A stretch of DNA of 64,000 nt, taken from assembly GCF_021347895.1 (NCBI RefSeq), contig NC_067120.1, positions 19,577,361 to 19,641,360 on the forward strand. The letters run 5' to 3'. Made by a program: the position numbers and the translations under genes. Shown here in pieces: positions 25,794-35,979 of the stretch (positions are counted from its first letter, which is position 1; every line of letters begins with the position of its first letter). The notes under the pieces were generated by a model. That model was not told the DNA's origin. It saw only the letters and a list, made by a program, of their open reading frames with translations, and did no database searches. Origin of the DNA: Acanthochromis polyacanthus (lineage: Eukaryota; Chordata; Actinopteri; Pomacentridae).

Positions 25794-25885
25794 GCTGGTA
25801 CATCTTTGAATTTAAAAAAAAAAAAAAGTGGCATTAAAGGATAAATCTGGCTTCTTTTGATGATGAATTCAAGCTGGTTTGTTGT
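25794..25885 (+). repeat. low-copy repeat R2, copy 2
   Basis: Counterpart of 24245-24330, with an A-run expansion (about 14 A) where the first copy has TTAAAGA. Shared blocks are GCTGGTACATCTTT, GTGGCATTAAAGGA and CTTCTTTTGA. Confidence 0.4.
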
Positions 25886-26400
25886 CTGTGCTCTGTGGGT
25901 TCCTTTGGCTTTCATTCTCGGGCTAAAATCAAACAGTAAAAATGTACATACACCCCCAGTGATCTGCCATATTTGCAGTGGTTATTGTGGGAAATGCTGT
26001 AAAGGTTGGAAGCATTTGTGCTGCTGTTTCTTTGAAATCTGTTGTAAGCTGCACAGTGGTTTCTTTGGCATTTTAGCTTTAATAGTATTGCAGTGGGGGA
26101 GAGAGGAGCAGAATGTGCATGTACTGTCAGGCTACTGGAACACTAATGAGACACTGTGATCATATCTGATAAATATGACAGAAAAGATACAAATTAAACA
26201 GAAGTGCCACGTTCTATCGCCTCTGTTGGTGAAAAATTCCTGCCTTATTTTGGTAACTGATATTACTCATGTGACAATTTCAAAGTAAAATGAAGTCATC
26301 TAATTGATGCAGAAATAAATGTCGAAGTACAGACTGGATAAAGAGCTTTGAGTTCTGAAATGCTATTGATCGTTAGCAGAAATGTGCTTTTTTAATTGCT

Positions 26401-26469
26401 TTTATTCATTTATTATTTCAACACTGAAGTTTCCCAACAAGGCTGTTTTTCTGTAAATGCACATTTATT
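26401..26469 (-). terminator. polyadenylation signals for the minus-strand gene candidate
   Basis: On the minus strand AATAAA occurs at 26464-26469, 26409-26414 and 26401-26406, about 95-160 bases after the stop codon at 26564. AATAAA is common in AT-rich DNA, so the position is supportive but not proof. Confidence 0.3.
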
Positions 26470-26563
26470 TTTCTTCATGGAGAAGTGATATGACGGAAAT
26501 GTGTGTCAAATAGTTTGCCTCTGTTTTGTCTGCAGCTGAATAGGAGGCTGCAGCATGTTATTG

Positions 26564-27454
26564 TTACCCCAGTAGTTCTCTGACTGGAATCAGGCTTCGT
26601 CTCAAAAAGACAATCTCCGTGAGACTAAGAGATGGCAGATCTGGGTTTTCACTTGTTCTCTCAGTCGCTTTGAGCTGTGAAAGAAAAATGCAATCTGTTT
26701 TAGTGATTACCGGCTGACTCACAACAAACCACCAAAACTGAAGTGCTGGTGGTGTCTTACCTCCATTTCACGGGAGCTTTTCTCCAAAATGTCTTGTGGC
26801 ATCTTTAAACGAAGAAAAAGAAACACTTGTGAGTCATCCAAGGTCTGTTTTATGACAAGACTTTTTGTCTGCTACAGTGCATAAAGTCATGTAATACTCA
26901 ACTAATCTTCCCCCCGTGAAATAGCCCGATAATGTTTACATGAGCTGCAGGAATGAGATGCCTTGCAGCCTGTTAAATACTTGTCAAACCACCTGTCATG
27001 TCAGTGAAATGGCAAACGTGCAGCTCTATTCCCATGTGCATAAAAACATAATATGAATTTATATTTATAATCAATTCCCTGGCTTTTGACAGCCTCCTGT
27101 TCAAACACAGCGTGCTGACATGTTACAACAGCGTACCTCATTGTGTTTGTTAGAAAAAACTGTTTTAGCTAGTACTGCGGAGCACTTCCTACACCAACAA
27201 AACCTGGAATAATGACCGGTTTTGATGTATTCAGTCTTAAGAAAACATTATCTATTCTAATTCAGGGGAACAAGTGTTCTCACTGCCACATTTTTTTTTC
27301 AAAGAAAGTCACTCGTCATGCTTTGAGCCAGGATATTTAATTCGGTTTAGTGGATGTGAGGGCCTGGAATTTTTCCATTTACATCTTCATTTGCATTTGA
27401 CAGCAGATCTGTTGCAGGGTGGTTTTGAGAGGTTTGCAGTGTCTGTGCCGTCAT
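26564..27454 (-). CDS. candidate small spliced gene (3 coding exons), unidentified
   Basis: Minus-strand model with exons 27454-27383, 26802-26761 and 26674-26564, 74 codons in total. Exon 2 (42 nt, MPQDILEKSSREME) has a strong acceptor (TTTCTTTTTCTTCGTTTAAAG) and donor (GAG/GTAAGA). The following 86-nt intron, a typical teleost size, ends GCATTTTTCTTTCACAG. Exon 3 reads LKATERTSENPDLPSLSLTE and ends RRSLIPVRELLG plus TAA. The first exon (MTAQTLQTSQNHPATDLLSN, then ANED) has a strong acceptor at 27492 but a weak donor (GAT/GTAAAT). A stronger alternative donor AAC/GTACGT would make a 27-nt exon. All junctions are phase 0. The product is hydrophilic with no signal peptide or membrane segment. 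Family unknown. Confidence 0.35.
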
Positions 27455-28657
27455 TGCATACGTACGTTGTTTAATGTGAATGTCGCTGCCTGCTGAAAAC
27501 AGAAAAATATGTTTCATCAGTGGCAAACATCAGGTGCAATTGTTTTTCTTGCTTCTTTCATCCACTAATTCATTTACAGAATTAGTTTAATGTCAGACTA
27601 TAACATCTGCTGCTCCAACATTATACACACAACCTAAAAACATTTTTGGAGGAAGCTTAAGAAATAACTCCAGTGTGTGATTGTTGACTGCATTACACCA
27701 TGATTTTTTTCTCACTGTGTCACATAAAAAGCCTTCAACACATCTTGCAGATTTTAAAGTAGCTTGAACCATTATTTTTATTATAACGATGCAACAAATG
27801 AAAATGCTGTGATAAAGTGAAAGGTGTTGCTTGTGGCTACAAAGACTGCAACTCCCACCGACTTTACAGAGATATAGAACAAATTTCAAATCATTGTTTA
27901 GCTGTCTGAATGGCATTTTCAACATTTTGGATTGCTCTCAGCACTCTTATGGCATTGGTTTTGAAAATGAAAGGTATTTTCAACTCAAAGAGTGTACTCT
28001 AGTTGGTGCTTTTAAGCAGCTGAAGACAGATATTTTCCTCGGGAGTTAGTAGAGCCCACAACTAGAGCTATAAAAGAGAAGAATATTAACCATGTTAGCT
28101 ATATAAAACTAAAATTGAATGATATGTCAATGTTGTGTTCTTATGTAAAATATTTTTATGTAACAAAATTTGTCATTACCAGAATTGATGTACTCAATTC
28201 AATGAAATCAGTGTCCCTAGAATTATCACACAGCTGTGTTAGCCTGTTTTAGCTCATTATTTTGATTTTAGCTCTCTGTGTGTCACAGAATCATCTTTAC
28301 AGCAGCAGCAGGCAGTTTTCAGAAAACAAACTTCGCACCTAGTGAAAAGATTCGACAAGCTAAATATCGTGCCCTGATATTTTTTTGTCCTAGGAGTTGG
28401 TGAAAAGCGAGTCTGACTGACCAAATATTGACTTCAAGTATAAGTCTGGCATTTCTTCTGTGCATTTTAAACACCTTTCTACTTCACTTCTAGTATCCTC
28501 ATGTTATTGTTTTCAAAATCTCCTTAGCTGTGGGAAACAATGGAAAGTTTTGCTGAGAATTTATACCGTGTAATAAAGCAGACCTACTTGATTTGTTCAT
28601 GAATTACCCATGACAGTACACAATAATTCCCCATCACCCTTTTTTACATCACCTTAC

Positions 28658-28723
28658 CTTGGGTTTTGCACTGCCCAAGATAATAATGCTTAGTTAAAAG
28701 AACCGAACCAGAGCATTTTCCCC
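28658..28723 (-). other. possible upstream exon of the minus-strand gene candidate
   Basis: A 66-nt segment bounded by acceptor CACTGTTATTCTGCTACAG and donor CCCAAG/GTAAGG, both strong. It is open only in the frame reading GKCSGSVLLTKHYYLGQCKT. It ends in phase 1, which is compatible with the acceptor at 27492, where two bases precede the open frame. It may be coding or 5' untranslated, or an unrelated pair of chance splice sites. Confidence 0.22.
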
Positions 28724-29338
28724 CTGTAGCAGAATAACAGTGAGGTGCAGCCAGATCATTCTCCAGCGCTGACATAGTGCTGTGGGGATAGATCTGGCTA
28801 TGCAAGACTAGTCAAGAGCCAATTTAAGCTTAAGCTTACTATATTAGACTTCAGCATGTCAGTTAAACACCAAAGGAATGTAATATTTCTTTATATCTGC
28901 GGGATGTGGAAGCTGACAGGTTTTTGCTGACTCATTAGCCTTAAACCGATTAATATACTGTATGTCAGCACTGCGCGTCTTTCTGCTTGTTGATTCATTC
29001 TGTCTTCCAGTGGCCAAAATTGAATTAATGTCATGGATTTACGGCATTATGAGAACTGGATTCCTTTTTCCAAGAAGTAATCTTCCTTATTCCATTAAAT
29101 GTTGCTTATGGATGCAAGGTACAGCACACTATAGTTCTCAGGTAGAGAAGACTGCACGTGATTGACATGACAACGTAATGTAGGTCCTCATTCAGAGAGT
29201 AATATCACTTACTATGATCAAAATTTCATTGCTTTACAGCCATTTCATTTCCTATTTAGTGATCAGTGTGTGTACAGAAAAAGCCATTGTAAATATAGCC
29301 ACTACGCCCGATTGCTCTTCTCTGTGGCTTGTCCTACA

Positions 29339-30376
29339 TTACCAGATTATTTTTTCTTTGCTCATCGTGATACATATTTTCTGAAAGTTAGCAAATGTCA
29401 CAGTTGTCAAGAGACTAGTCTGGTATCTGTTGAAGTGACAAGCTTTTGTACGTAGATTCCTAAATACCACGCAATCTTGTGAGGGCGTCGATCTTATGCT
29501 GTATATAGACTCTGTTAGAATGACACTGCCCAACCTTTTCATGATGCTAAAAATCATCTCAGAAAAGCTGGAATGATTTGGCTGAATGCCTGTCTGCTTT
29601 ATTATCATGCAAATGACAATAACTAGTGGAAACAGTGAGCCCTGGAGATTAAAACAATTACTACTATTGTAAGAGACGGCCACAAATGAAAGTGGCAAGC
29701 CTGTAGCAGAAAAAAAGAGGTGAGGAAAGCTGAGCTGTTGAGCCATCTCCATCAGGTTAAGTGAACTCCTGACAGTCTGATTGCAAACGAGTTCTGTGAG
29801 CTCCCATGACAAGCTGTCTCTCAGTAGACTGTAGCTGCCCTGCACTGCTGCGCGGTGATCTGCTGAATATGAGATCAGCATATGCTGAGTTTTAAGCAAC
29901 AGCTCCCCCTTTAGAGTTTGGTCAGATCCCAAATTTGTGCTACAATGAACATAGGAGGAAGTAAGGCCAATTAATGTTACATCTATTGAACTGCACAGTC
30001 CAGATGTGCCCTGAGGGAGAATTTGGACTGTCTCTGCTTTCTTTTCTCCTTCCTGAAACAGAGCAGACATCAGTAAAGATCTGAACTCATACATCTTTAT
30101 AGTGACCACACTGGCTTCGACAAATGGGAAGCTGAGTCTGGGAGCAGACTCTGAGTCTGCAGTCTTTTGACTGTTGTGGGACTGCTTTTTCTTATTGAAG
30201 TTGTGCTGAGTTTCATATGAGCTTTCTCTTTTTGAGATACTTGTTATGCTCAGTCTGCCAGCGATGCGTTCCCTCATACATGCTCTCATCCCCTCTCTGT
30301 CTCTTTGTATCTCTCTCCCTGTCTTACTCACCCTCTCCAGCTTAAAGTGGAGAGTGTTTTGTGTCCTTCCGAACAC
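29339..30376 (-). CDS. 345-codon ORF of unknown function
   Basis: An uninterrupted minus-strand ORF of 345 codons. At this base composition (about 6% stop codons per frame) the longest chance ORF in 64 kb should be near 140 codons, and the next longest here is 164. The N-terminus (about residues 1-70) is basic and Ser/Arg rich and partly derived from a GA-rich tract. The middle is Ser/Leu rich, with a hydrophobic stretch near residues 230-265 (SLFPLVIVICMII). No known domain was recognised. Good splice signals lie inside it: donor GAGAGG/GTGAGT at 30332 and acceptors CTCTGTTTCAG before 30052 and TTTTTCTGCTACAG before 29700. The true transcript may therefore use only parts. It lies upstream of the spliced candidate on the same strand. 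Confidence 0.3.
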   Translation of the reverse strand: MFGRTQNTLHFKLERVSKTGREIQRDREGMRACMRERIAGRLSITSISKRESSYETQHNFNKKKQSHNSQKTADSESAPRLSFPFVEASVVTIKMYEFRSLLMSALFQEGEKKAETVQILPQGTSGLCSSIDVTLIGLTSSYVHCSTNLGSDQTLKGELLLKTQHMLISYSADHRAAVQGSYSLLRDSLSWELTELVCNQTVRSSLNLMEMAQQLSFPHLFFSATGLPLSFVAVSYNSSNCFNLQGSLFPLVIVICMIIKQTGIQPNHSSFSEMIFSIMKRLGSVILTESIYSIRSTPSQDCVVFRNLRTKACHFNRYQTSLLTTVTFANFQKICITMSKEKIIW

Positions 30377-31139
30377 CTCTTCCCCAACAAAACCCCCCTA
30401 AATATCTCTGTGGATTTGTTCTTTTGTTTTTTTTATTCAGAAATGAAAGATAGCTTCATTCAAAGTAACCAAATGTCCTTACAGGGAGATCATGTCTCTG
30501 TCGGTCCTCCTTCTCCAGCCACCATCAACCCTCAGCCGAATGCCTTCGTCTGTCCTAATCCTCACCTTCATCTACCTTCACAACAAACTCTGTCTTTTTC
30601 CCTCCTGCTCTGAGTCCATGTCCCACGTTTGGGTTCTCTCATTTATCATAACGGGCCCACTGAAACAAAAATGGATTTATCTCTCATAGAAGTCTATTTT
30701 ATTGGTACAATACCTGTGAAAGATGTACCCTCACTGCTACCTTCAGCATGAATAATAAGCTAGTGACGCTATACCTACAGAGGTACAGTAAGAAGGACTC
30801 AGAGTATGAGGGCACAGGAGCTAAGGATGTGAGTGTGTCTATGTGTGGGCGTGTTAAAAACAAAAAGCAGGCAGTGGTTATGAAAGTATTCTCCTTTTTT
30901 TGTAAAGTAGAAGTAAAACAATGCAAAGCTCATTAAAAGAAAAGTTAGACATTTAAAATTTTACTCAAACATAAGCACAGAATTGTAATAGGTAAAAAAA
31001 AAATGCTGAAATGCTTGTGTTTCAACCAGGTATACATTACATTAAACCTATTTTGATACAATTTTTTGTAATAATCATATAATATGTCCATAATCACGTG
31101 GTGATATGTCCATACATGTCAGGAGCATAAGAATGGGGA

Positions 31140-31475
31140 AAAACTGTGATCTCAATAACAAAAATGGGGCCACAACACCAGACAACTTCAGGTTCTACTC
31201 CTGTCCACCAAGTAGAGAAATCTAAGGCTGCAGTTGATCCAGGAGCTCACATGAGACAGCTGAGAACTGGAAAAATGTACCCTGGTCTAATGAATCCTCA
31301 TTTCATCCCTAAGGGACACAGATGGTGGGTCAGAATTTGGCACTAACAGCATGAATCCATAGACCCAGACTGCATTGTCCAGACTTTGATGGCAGTGAAA
31401 TGTTGTAGGGAATGTTTTTCTTCATTTAATACTAATCAATCAGGGTTTCAATGCCACAGCCGACCAAAAGCTGAT
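31140..31475 (+). pseudogene. Tc1-type transposase fragment, catalytic region part 1
   Basis: The translation shows NWKNVPWSNESSF, corresponding to the Tc1 consensus around the second catalytic Asp (WSDESRF). Here Asp has become Asn. The following nucleotides resemble the DGRVRIW and HESMDP blocks, but stops and frame changes interrupt them. The end (ACTAATCAATCAGGGTTTCA, ATGCCACAGCC) corresponds to the INHRLNATA-type block. A dead DDE transposase of the Tc1/mariner superfamily. Confidence 0.7.
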
Positions 31476-31881
31476 TCTGTTTAGCAATCAGGGCTCCTGA
31501 AGCCATAGGCAGTATTTCTGAAGCAGAAAAGAAAGATATCCAAGTCATCACGTAGGAACCAATACAGTTGCACTTTGTATTTGGTTTCTTTGTGCGAAAC
31601 AAAGACACTATAGTACTTCTATGTATGTGTGTCATTTCTCGTGTTTTGAACTTTTTTAAATACAGAAATCAAATGTATTATTTACCATATATCTACAAGT
31701 TGTGAAAATTGAAGTGGCTGTTTAATACATCTTTTTGTTTGATAACACAACCAGACACATCTGTTGCATTGTAAATTACATCAAAACAAGCAGCATTTTA
31801 ATATTCAATTTTAGTTTTCGCTGTTGCATTGTAATGTGTTTCTTATAATTTGATAGGGCCAGCTGCCAGCTATGTAAATTA

Positions 31882-31979
<98 letters not shown>

Positions 31980-32577
31980 CTGGCCTTGGGTCAGTTGACT
32001 GGTCTGGTTTCTGTCCGGATGCCCATTAAGTCGAAAAGCAATGGCCAGCTGTAAGCCAGGTCTCAAAAAGTAGGGATCAAAGTCCTCCATCATTGTCTCA
32101 TTTCAGTTCACAAATTATAGAGATAATAACAGAGATGTGGTATCATGTCTCACATTATTTGGTAGGAGATCTCTTAGTTTCGCCTCGTTCATTTCCACAG
32201 CTCTTTCAGGAACAAAATTCACTTTTTGCTTGTAGATTTTTTTTAACAGCTACTTAGCATCTGGTGCACAAGCATTCGTTCTTCTGCTTAGGCCTGATTT
32301 TTTGTCAGACAGAAGAAACCACTAACTTTCCCAGTAGAAAAAGCATTCCAGCTTTCCTCTTTTGACATCAAGCCAGCTTCTATGCACCTTTCATTCTTCC
32401 ATTTGACTTTGTGTCCAATAGTGTAGCCAGTCATTGCCATGGCTACATTTGCTGTCTTGTGCAGTTAAATAGAAGGCCAATTTTTTTTTTTTAGAATCCT
32501 TTAAATTTTAATTGAGATATTTTCAGGATTACAGGGACCACCCATATTTTACCACCATGAGAATGAACCTTTAAGAA
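31476..32577. other. sequence interrupting the Tc1 relic
   Basis: About 1.1 kb with no similarity I can recognise to Tc1 separates the two transposase pieces. It contains a long CTTT microsatellite. It may be a later insertion of another element plus repeat growth. No terminal repeats or target duplication were identified at its edges. Confidence 0.4.
31884..31970. repeat. (CTTT)n microsatellite, about 21 units
   Basis: A near-perfect tetranucleotide run of about 87 bases followed by CCCTCCCTCC. It creates a spurious Lys-Glu-Arg-Lys repeat ORF on the minus strand. The purine/pyrimidine asymmetry gives triplex potential. Confidence 0.97.
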
Positions 32578-32880
32578 GAAAAAGTCAGTGTGGTTTCATG
32601 GACATGACAATGAGATCAATAGGGCCTCAGGGGCCACAACAGCTCTGAGTCAAACAAAATACCTTTGGGATGTGGTAACAGGTAATGTCCCAACAGCATA
32701 TTGGCAGTATGAATGCGCATCTGACAAATGTGCAGATACTGTATGATGAAATCATGTTATGAAATCATGTATATAAAGTACGGCCCCAAAAGAATGTTTC
32801 CAGCATCATAAGAAATTTATGACACCAAGAACCGAGGTAGGTTTGAGAGCAAAAAGAGTCTCTACCCAAGACTGATATCG
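32578..32880 (+). pseudogene. Tc1-type transposase fragment, C-terminal part 2
   Basis: The translation shows VWFHGHDNEINR (Tc1 NWFHEHDNEF-like), TKYLWDVV (the EHLWDVV block after the third catalytic residue) and KECFQHHKKFMTP (the ECFQHLVESMP-like end). The order and strand continue the fragment at 31140-31475, so both belong to one old Tc1 copy. Stop codons (for example near 32745) make it non-functional. Confidence 0.7.
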
Positions 32881-33642
32881 CTATGTTGCTTGCTCATATC
32901 ACCAGTGAAAGCTCATACTGAACCTGTCACCTCAGTCAGGAGACCCAGCCAGTTGCTTCACTTTATCCCACCGTGAGGTTCCCACAGTAATGTTCACTTA
33001 CAGATATGTGACGCAAGATGATGTTGATCTACAACAAAATATGATCAGTTATTCAGCTGTGATTAGCTGTTTAAAGAAGTGCTTCAGCAGGTATTTTAGG
33101 TCATTAGGAAAAACACTTTGCAGAGCGACTCGATTGCCAATATCGCACATGCATTAATACCATCAGCAGCGAGTCTCCGGTTTGACTGATTGACTGCATG
33201 TCGTTCCCCTTCTCTCTTTGCCCACATTTGCCAAAAATATAAATGCTCTGCGACACGTAGCGCTAATGAATCATAACCAGTGAAGTGTTCCATTTCTCGA
33301 TTGCGATCAGAACAACTTTACAGTTCATGCTTATTGTTACAAGGGCACTTTCGAAAAGTCCTCGGCCTCACCAGAAAAACGTCAAAGGAGAAAGACTGTC
33401 ATTGCATTATTTTTCAGCATATTCTTTTCATATCTTCAATGCACTTCGAGCTTTGCTATCCCTTTGTGGGAGAAGGTCACATCGTAAGCCTCCAGATATT
33501 CTTCAACAGCATCACTCTGGAAATGGAGACCAAGAAAGTGGGGTTGCAGTTTGGGAAACAGATAGAAGTCAGATGGTGTAGATCTGGTGACTAAGGTTCA
33601 TGTGGCAGGATGCTCGATTTCATGTGGCAGGACGCGCGATTT

Positions 33643-33680
33643 CGCGAGCTATCGCGAGCTATCGCGAGCTATCGCGCGAT
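33643..33680. repeat. 10-bp tandem repeat CGCGAGCTAT, three units
   Basis: Three exact copies of CGCGAGCTAT at 33643-33672, followed by CGCGCGAT. A longer phrase (CATGTGGCAGGA, then CGATTTC) is also duplicated just upstream at about 33598-33643. The CpG content is extreme for this window. Confidence 0.9.
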
Positions 33681-33864
33681 TTCGGAACGAGATTTGCTTT
33701 CTAGCGTCCTGAGATTTGGATACAGACCACAACAAATAGCGATCGCCAAGTAATGTGGAGGTTTTCGTTCACTTCTCATCTCTAGTATGTTGTGGGACAC
33801 TCGTTGAGACTATCCGAGCCGGTCAGTGTGGGGAAAAAAAGCTCGTTAGGGCGGACTTTGACGC

Positions 33865-33879
33865 GGGGGGGGGGGGGGG
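33865..33879 (+). repeat. G15 homopolymer
   Basis: A run of about 15 G inside the CpG-rich remnant; its length is likely variable or error-prone in the assembly. Confidence 0.9.
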
Positions 33880-35899
33880 TAATTGCCCCATACTTTTCGC
33901 TAGCTGAGCTGCTCGCTGAGCTGCTAAGCTGCCTGCCTGGCTAAATACTGGAGCTATGTTGAAAATTCATTTCTCCATCACTCACATGTATGAAATGACA
34001 TATGAAAACAGATCCCAGGTTGAAAAAAAACGAAGTTCCCCTTTAAAGAACACATTTGGCTGCTTCTGCTATCTGTGCTGTGTGGACGCCTTGCCAGTGG
34101 TTTAAGCCTTATAGTACCCAATGATACCTCAAAATGGGAGTTACGCGGCTAGTTTTCAGGTGAGATCACTCAAAAGATACGACTACAAACACTTTCCTGA
34201 GACATTTTAGCTTTTTGTTCACCAAAAACCTTTTTGAGAATCAACACCACTTTATAAAAACTGTTATCTCAAACTTCCAGGTTATTGCACCTCACCTGTG
34301 GGACAACTTGAGCTCACTCTTCTTCTGGCAATTTAGTTTAACAAAACATAGTAGCGTATTGAAGAAATATATGTATTTCAAAATGTCCTACCTGACTTGG
34401 TGGTGATAACCAAGCCAAGTTTCTTCTTACAGCCATGGTATATGAAATTGAAGTATAATACTATAAAATCTGACACAAAATAGCACACTCTTTCATGTTT
34501 GTAAGCTTTTATTATCTGCTACATGGGTCACCCTGATAGTTTTCAGCATCTCAGAAGGAATAAAAGCTTTTCCACGACAGCAACATTTATTGTACAGTAA
34601 TGGATTGTGTGTGCAAACTGACAAGGATGGAGCTGCAATCACTTTTAAAGCTTAAAAGAATCCTGTAAGTACACAGAGCTAATGTGAGTTTGAAATGGAT
34701 GTGCCAGGACATACTAAACAATTGTCTAGTTGGAGTGTGAATGTTCAGATGTAACAGAGATGAGTGGAAAAACCTAAATAGCATTGTCACTTGTCTCTTT
34801 CATTCCTGAAGAGTACCCAATGGCATTCAGACATTGAAATCCGTGAAAACCTCTTTGCATGGCTGTATGTTCCCCATATGACTGCACAGACATACAAAAT
34901 AGTCATACCTGGAGCCACTTTATCTCCATCTGCTTTAGAGGGATAAAGTCAGGTCAATATAGCGGTACTTAAGGAATAACTAAGCAATCAATAGTACTTT
35001 GCAGTCATTAGAAAGTAAACAGGTTCTATACAGTACATCAAAAGCTGTGGATAGATATTTAATCAGTAGACCTTTTCAGAACTGTCTGATGTTTGACATG
35101 TGTACAGCAGAAAGATAAATGTCTAATATCTCACAATCCTAATAAAGCAAGAACACAAAGCAAGTATGGAGACCAATTTCTTTCTGTCTGTTCTCAGGAG
35201 AAAATAACGATCCACCTCATTCCCTCTCCACCTTCTCTTAAACGTCTTTCAAGTCCTTCTTTAGAGATCTCAAAGCAAGGAGAAAGGATTAACAGAGGAA
35301 TTATTGACTAGTTTTACTTTGAGGCGAAGCCATGGAGGCTGCCCATTTGTTTCTGCCTTGGTTTTATCAAGTGCAAAAGTCCAGCAATTACTTTCCCCCT
35401 GACCTTAGGGAGATCGGGAAAGTAGGCTTCTGTAATCCTTGCTATTGTGCGATGGAAGTGGTGTGGTGTCTCGTTACATTTGTACCAGCTTACATTAGAA
35501 TTCACCGCTCATGTTGATGGAGGCCAGTAAGATCAATCCATTCTGAAAGCCGCCGCATGGAGAATCTCAGTCGCAGTGTTGGTGTTATTTAGCCTTCGAG
35601 GGCTACATTTAATTAACTGGCAGTGTGTCAATTCCAGAGAGTGTGAAGGATTTAGCATCTGGTCGCATCAGTGGTGCTGTTAAACTGGTGTTCAAGTCCA
35701 ACTTTGTCATTACTGTTCATTTACTTCATTCGTCCTCTGTATTGGATTACACTTCTTTGTATTAACGGGTGGAAATGCTGGCTCCAGGAGGCTTCATTTA
35801 ACCGTTCACAACTGTGTCCAAAACGCAGATCATTTTGTCCGGCTTTATTGTGAGGCTGGAAGGACAGCACGATGATGAGGGAGCAATGGGTGTTTGAGG

Positions 35900-35979
35900 C
35901 ACTTGGCAAAGTGCCAAGTGACATTGAGATTCAGAAGTCAGATTCCATTAACGCAATGGTGCTAATGGAATCTGACTTC
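35900..35979. repeat. two adjacent perfect hairpins
   Basis: Hairpin 1 (35900-35920): CACTTGGCA, loop AAG, TGCCAAGTG, a 9-bp perfect stem. Hairpin 2 (35934-35979): GAAGTCAGATTCCATTA and its exact inverse TAATGGAATCTGACTTC, a 17-bp perfect stem with a 12-base loop. Outer flanks can pair only weakly. The second stem is shorter than a usual pre-miRNA and no known miRNA was recognised. Confidence 0.85.

Larger units (their letters stand above)
33605..34046. mobile_element. CpG-rich DNA transposon remnant ending at TTAA
   Basis: The right end reads ACGAAGTTCCCCTTTAA. Its reverse complement begins TTAAAGGGGAACTTCG, a terminus I associate with teleost elements that target TTAA (piggyBac- or Kolobok-like). 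The interior is much richer in CpG than the flanks and holds a 10-bp tandem repeat and a G15 run. No matching left terminus was found, so it is truncated or the left end has decayed. Confidence 0.45.

Noticed and set aside
28141..28260. Additional minus-strand exon near 28180
   Set aside because: A GTAATG donor-like site has no good acceptor or clear open frame.
29213..29300. Coding exon ending at the strong GTAAGT donor at 29211
   Set aside because: The frame needed to join the 28658-28723 segment has a stop five codons before the donor; at most an untranslated exon.
31776..32093. Lys-Glu-Arg repeat protein
   Set aside because: Produced by the CTTT microsatellite read on the minus strand.
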